IMG/VR virus record: IMGVR_UViG_3300028883_000004
Span: 64,001-95,880 of that record
Strand: one strand, 5' to 3'
DNA: 31,880 bases
Origin: a virus
Each line of letters starts with the position of its first letter. The first letter of the stretch is position 1. The position numbers were made by a program, and so were the translations under genes. Positions 29,155 through 31,880 of this stretch are shown here, piece by piece. The notes under the pieces were generated by a model, which made no database searches, was not told the origin of the DNA, and saw only the letters and a list, made by a program, of their open reading frames with translations.

Positions 29155-31875
29155 GTGCCTGTTTTCAAATGCAGCAATGGGAAGTATCGCATCGGAAACG
29201 GTCCTTGTGTTTTCACCAGTAGGGAGAAAGCAGAGACCGCCATGCGAGCTTATTACGCAAGGGTTCAAAAGGGCATCGAGGATGAATTCGATACCTTCCT
29301 TGCTTTTGAGCTTCCTCTGCTGGAACTCACAGGAATTGCAAAGGCGAAGTCTGCCGCAATGGTTGAGGTGGAACTTTCTAACCTTCTGAAGAGTCGCTTC
29401 AATAACAAGGTGAAGGGTCTCGTAGAGAGAGGCAACGACTTCTTCGTAAAAAGAGGGAAAGGAAAAGTCACAAAAACAGATGTCAAAGCCTACATGGATA
29501 ACTTCGAAACGGAGATGGCTACACTATCTCCAAAACTCCAGCGGCAGGTTCTAAGAGGAGTCAGGACGCTCTATGGATTAGGAGCGGCAAACGCCTCCTC
29601 GAAATTCGGTCTTGGATACTCACTGAGCCTGATGGATGAAGCAGCTATAAACTGGGCTGCAAAGGATAACCTGTACTGGGTTGGAAACTTCTACAGCAAG
29701 AACCTATCGAAACAATTGAGAGGGATAACAACTCAGCTCGCTCTGAAGGAGGGACTAGGAAGGAACGAGGCAGGACCTGTCCTGGGGAGAGCGATCAACA
29801 AGTTCATAAATGAAGGCCCAAAGGAGTTTACAGGATTCCGCATTCCGAAAGGATGGATCGGGACTCCAGATCAATATTGGTCGGCGCTTGCCGGACATAT
29901 CAGGGGTCTCTCCACAACTTGGGGCTCCCTCTCGTCTTTCCAGCAGGTTGGTATTTTGTACTTCACGATCATAGCCACTGGAGACGAAAGGATGTGCCCG
30001 GTTTGTGGTCTCCTCGATGGGCAAGTCTATCCGGTGAACTATGCAGTGCAACTTCGCGATCAAATGATGCAGGCTGAATCTCCAGAGGCGGTGAAGTCTC
30101 TTAACCCGTGGATGAAGGCGGGAGAGATAGAGGACATCGTGGGTCGGTCTGAGTTCCAGGGAACAAAGTTGAATGCTGATGAGGTTCGGAAGCTAATCGA
30201 CAGTGGCGTTGTCTTTCCTCCCTTCCACTTCAGATGCAGATGCGACTTCGAGGCCTCCGATCAGTCTGAGGTTCAGGAGGTCTACGGGAAGGGCGGAAAG
30301 GGAAAGAGCGGAGGCGGCGGAGGAGCGGCGAAACCCAAGTCAAAGGGGTCTCCCAAGGAGAAGGCTCCGAAATCGCCTCCTACGGTGCCTCTCGTAGCTA
30401 ATGCAGCCCGTTTGAAGTCCAGTCTCCCTCCTGGAAACTTCTCTGTCACTTCTTCGACTCTTTCTCAGCAGGAACTGGGGACATTTTCTTCACAGGTTGC
30501 TGGAATGTCGGATGATGCGGCAGAGGCCTTCCTAAACGCAAAAGTCAGTGAGATATTTGAAGGCGGTGTCGTCCTAGACGGAAAGCACTCTGTGAGTATG
30601 ATCAGAATGATCGAAGATGCTCCCTTGTCTATGGCTCGTGTAGATATGCTGAAAGCTGCTGCAGATAACGAGTTGAAGGCGTTCAGTACGACATTGCAAA
30701 CTCGAACTCGAAATCTAGGTCAGAAGGCTCTTGCTCGATTGAATCCTGCTACTGCCGATGAATACGCAGAATATAGGAAACTTCGAGCTGCATTCAATTC
30801 TGAGGTTAGTGCTACGCGGCAAAGGTTATGGCATGGAAGAAGATACATGGCATACGCCGAGGACCTTAGATGCGATACAACTTATTTACTGGAGAAAAGC
30901 GGACAGGGAAAGACACTTAAATGGAAAGCAAAATACACAAAAGGAAAGTTCTACAAACAAACAACTCTTTACGGAGATGCGGCAGAACGACTTGATTGGT
31001 TTGTAGCCAGAGAGAAAGCTGCAATGTGGATGCAGCAAAACATGGAGCTTGTTGATGGGGCTCCTCTCTCTAAACTTATTCAATATGCCGCTAGAGACGG
31101 AGTCATCCCAACTCAGGTTGCTCAGGATGCTCTTGCAATAGAGGTAATGAATTATCGCTATGCAATGCACTACTCTTATGACGACCTTCAGATGTTTAAC
31201 AACTTTGCAAGAGGTGGGAAATGGAACAATCCAAACTTCAAAAAGAAAGTAGCATGGCGGAATAGAGGAACGGTTGCAAGACCCTCTACAATATCCCAGT
31301 GGATGGAGAGAGTAGACGATGGTATGTACAAGATGCCAGTTCATGCTAGAGCCTACACACCACAATGGGTAGGGTTATCAGACATGGGCGAATTCTCAAC
31401 CGCCTCAGCCTGGTCAAAGAATGCAAATTATCGTTCGTTTGCTTACAACCCAAAAGATGCAGGACCAGGAACGCGTTATCTTTCGACTAAACGATTTGAA
31501 TATGAGATAACCGGCTACAACCCGTACAAAGAAATCGCCATTATGGATCAGGGTGCAGCAGTCCATGAATACTTCCACAACCTTGAGGGGTCTCTATTCC
31601 AGCAAGAGGTTAGGTTAAACGCAAACAGGTTTAGATGGTTACATGGTGACGGAAAGAGCGTTGGCAAACAGTTCCTTCATAGTCATCAGAGAAAGAACCT
31701 CCATCAACCTAACCTGTCAGAGGAGTTTGCCATCTCGTCAGAGAAGTTCACAGGGGTTGGAAACTACTACGGACTCAAGAAGCAATCTTACGATATTTTC
31801 GTGCAGAGCATGAAGGCCTCCTCTGGAGGTATCGAAGATGCAGCCAAACTCGGTTCTCACAAGTTAGGCAACTGA
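29155..31875 (+). CDS. MuF/gp7-type minor head protein with HExxH C-terminal extension, 906 aa
   Basis: The start is GTG 29155, preceded by AGTAGGAAT. Residues 1-40 form a Cys-containing module (CSNGKYRIGNGPCVFTS). The minor head (MuF/SPP1 gp7-like) domain runs to about 370 with its signature CPVC (281-284), GQVYP, and PPFHFRCRC with His358, Cys361 and Cys363. A Gly/Lys/Pro linker follows (about 377-410). Then come about 500 residues not needed for a MuF protein, with HEYFHN at 804-809 (HExxH). Temperate-phage MuF proteins are known to carry toxin domains at their C-terminus. The next gene begins on the final base of its stop (31875). Confidence 0.8.
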   Translation: MPVFKCSNGKYRIGNGPCVFTSREKAETAMRAYYARVQKGIEDEFDTFLAFELPLLELTGIAKAKSAAMVEVELSNLLKSRFNNKVKGLVERGNDFFVKRGKGKVTKTDVKAYMDNFETEMATLSPKLQRQVLRGVRTLYGLGAANASSKFGLGYSLSLMDEAAINWAAKDNLYWVGNFYSKNLSKQLRGITTQLALKEGLGRNEAGPVLGRAINKFINEGPKEFTGFRIPKGWIGTPDQYWSALAGHIRGLSTTWGSLSSFQQVGILYFTIIATGDERMCPVCGLLDGQVYPVNYAVQLRDQMMQAESPEAVKSLNPWMKAGEIEDIVGRSEFQGTKLNADEVRKLIDSGVVFPPFHFRCRCDFEASDQSEVQEVYGKGGKGKSGGGGGAAKPKSKGSPKEKAPKSPPTVPLVANAARLKSSLPPGNFSVTSSTLSQQELGTFSSQVAGMSDDAAEAFLNAKVSEIFEGGVVLDGKHSVSMIRMIEDAPLSMARVDMLKAAADNELKAFSTTLQTRTRNLGQKALARLNPATADEYAEYRKLRAAFNSEVSATRQRLWHGRRYMAYAEDLRCDTTYLLEKSGQGKTLKWKAKYTKGKFYKQTTLYGDAAERLDWFVAREKAAMWMQQNMELVDGAPLSKLIQYAARDGVIPTQVAQDALAIEVMNYRYAMHYSYDDLQMFNNFARGGKWNNPNFKKKVAWRNRGTVARPSTISQWMERVDDGMYKMPVHARAYTPQWVGLSDMGEFSTASAWSKNANYRSFAYNPKDAGPGTRYLSTKRFEYEITGYNPYKEIAIMDQGAAVHEYFHNLEGSLFQQEVRLNANRFRWLHGDGKSVGKQFLHSHQRKNLHQPNLSEEFAISSEKFTGVGNYYGLKKQSYDIFVQSMKASSGGIEDAAKLGSHKLGN

Positions 31876-31880
31876 TGAAC

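Overview
The window looks like part of the genome of a tailed double-stranded DNA phage (Caudoviricetes), either free or as a metagenomic contig. At the right edge a terminase small subunit candidate, a clear large terminase, a portal protein and a MuF/gp7-type minor head protein follow one another in standard packaging-head order. The rest is dense and mostly co-directional, with ATGA/TAATG-type overlaps, strong purine-rich Shine-Dalgarno sites and many proteins I cannot match to a family. I saw no tRNA, rRNA, CRISPR array, integrase or insertion sequence. The host is bacterial but not identifiable; an Asp-rich lipoprotein with a standard lipobox fits a bacterium without naming a phylum.

Layout. 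(1) 1-13981, plus strand: an accessory/metabolic region. It holds dCMP deaminase, ThyX and a stand-alone TSCPD-domain protein (all tied to deoxynucleotide supply), an NAD-dependent sugar epimerase and a sulfotransferase-like protein (surface or glycan chemistry), a small HExxH metallopeptidase-like protein, small zinc-ribbon and winged-helix-like proteins, a protein ending in an SSB-type acidic tip (DDEDIPF), a lipoprotein and many unknowns. (2) 13982-15349: about 1.37 kb with no credible gene. It opens with a 15-bp perfect hairpin and carries 19-bp-spaced iteron-like repeats, 10-bp degenerate repeats, a flanking inverted repeat and a G-quadruplex motif. It is the best candidate here for a replication origin or a large structured RNA. 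(3) 15350-17833, plus strand: a coiled-coil protein, unknowns, a possible MazG-like protein and a Rossmann methyltransferase/spermidine-synthase-like protein. (4) 17834-18140: a strikingly AT-rich spacer with two long inverted repeats. (5) 18141-22450, plus strand: nine consecutive unknown genes in tight translational coupling. (6) 22477-22510: a bidirectional terminator facing a minus-strand cassette (22536-25098) with a membrane-anchored lytic transglycosylase and four unknowns. (7) 25221-31875, plus strand: terS candidate, terL, portal and a 906-residue MuF protein whose long C-terminal extension carries an HExxH motif.

How the parts may work together (inference): the nucleotide genes would favour dTMP and dNTP synthesis for phage replication, with replication possibly starting at the repeat-rich non-coding block. 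The epimerase and sulfotransferase could remodel a glycan. The packaging module would fill the head, and the MuF extension could be delivered with the DNA as an effector. A 16-17 bp GC-rich motif (CCTAGAACGGCCGTAGG) recurs at four places and may be a phage-wide regulatory or structural element.
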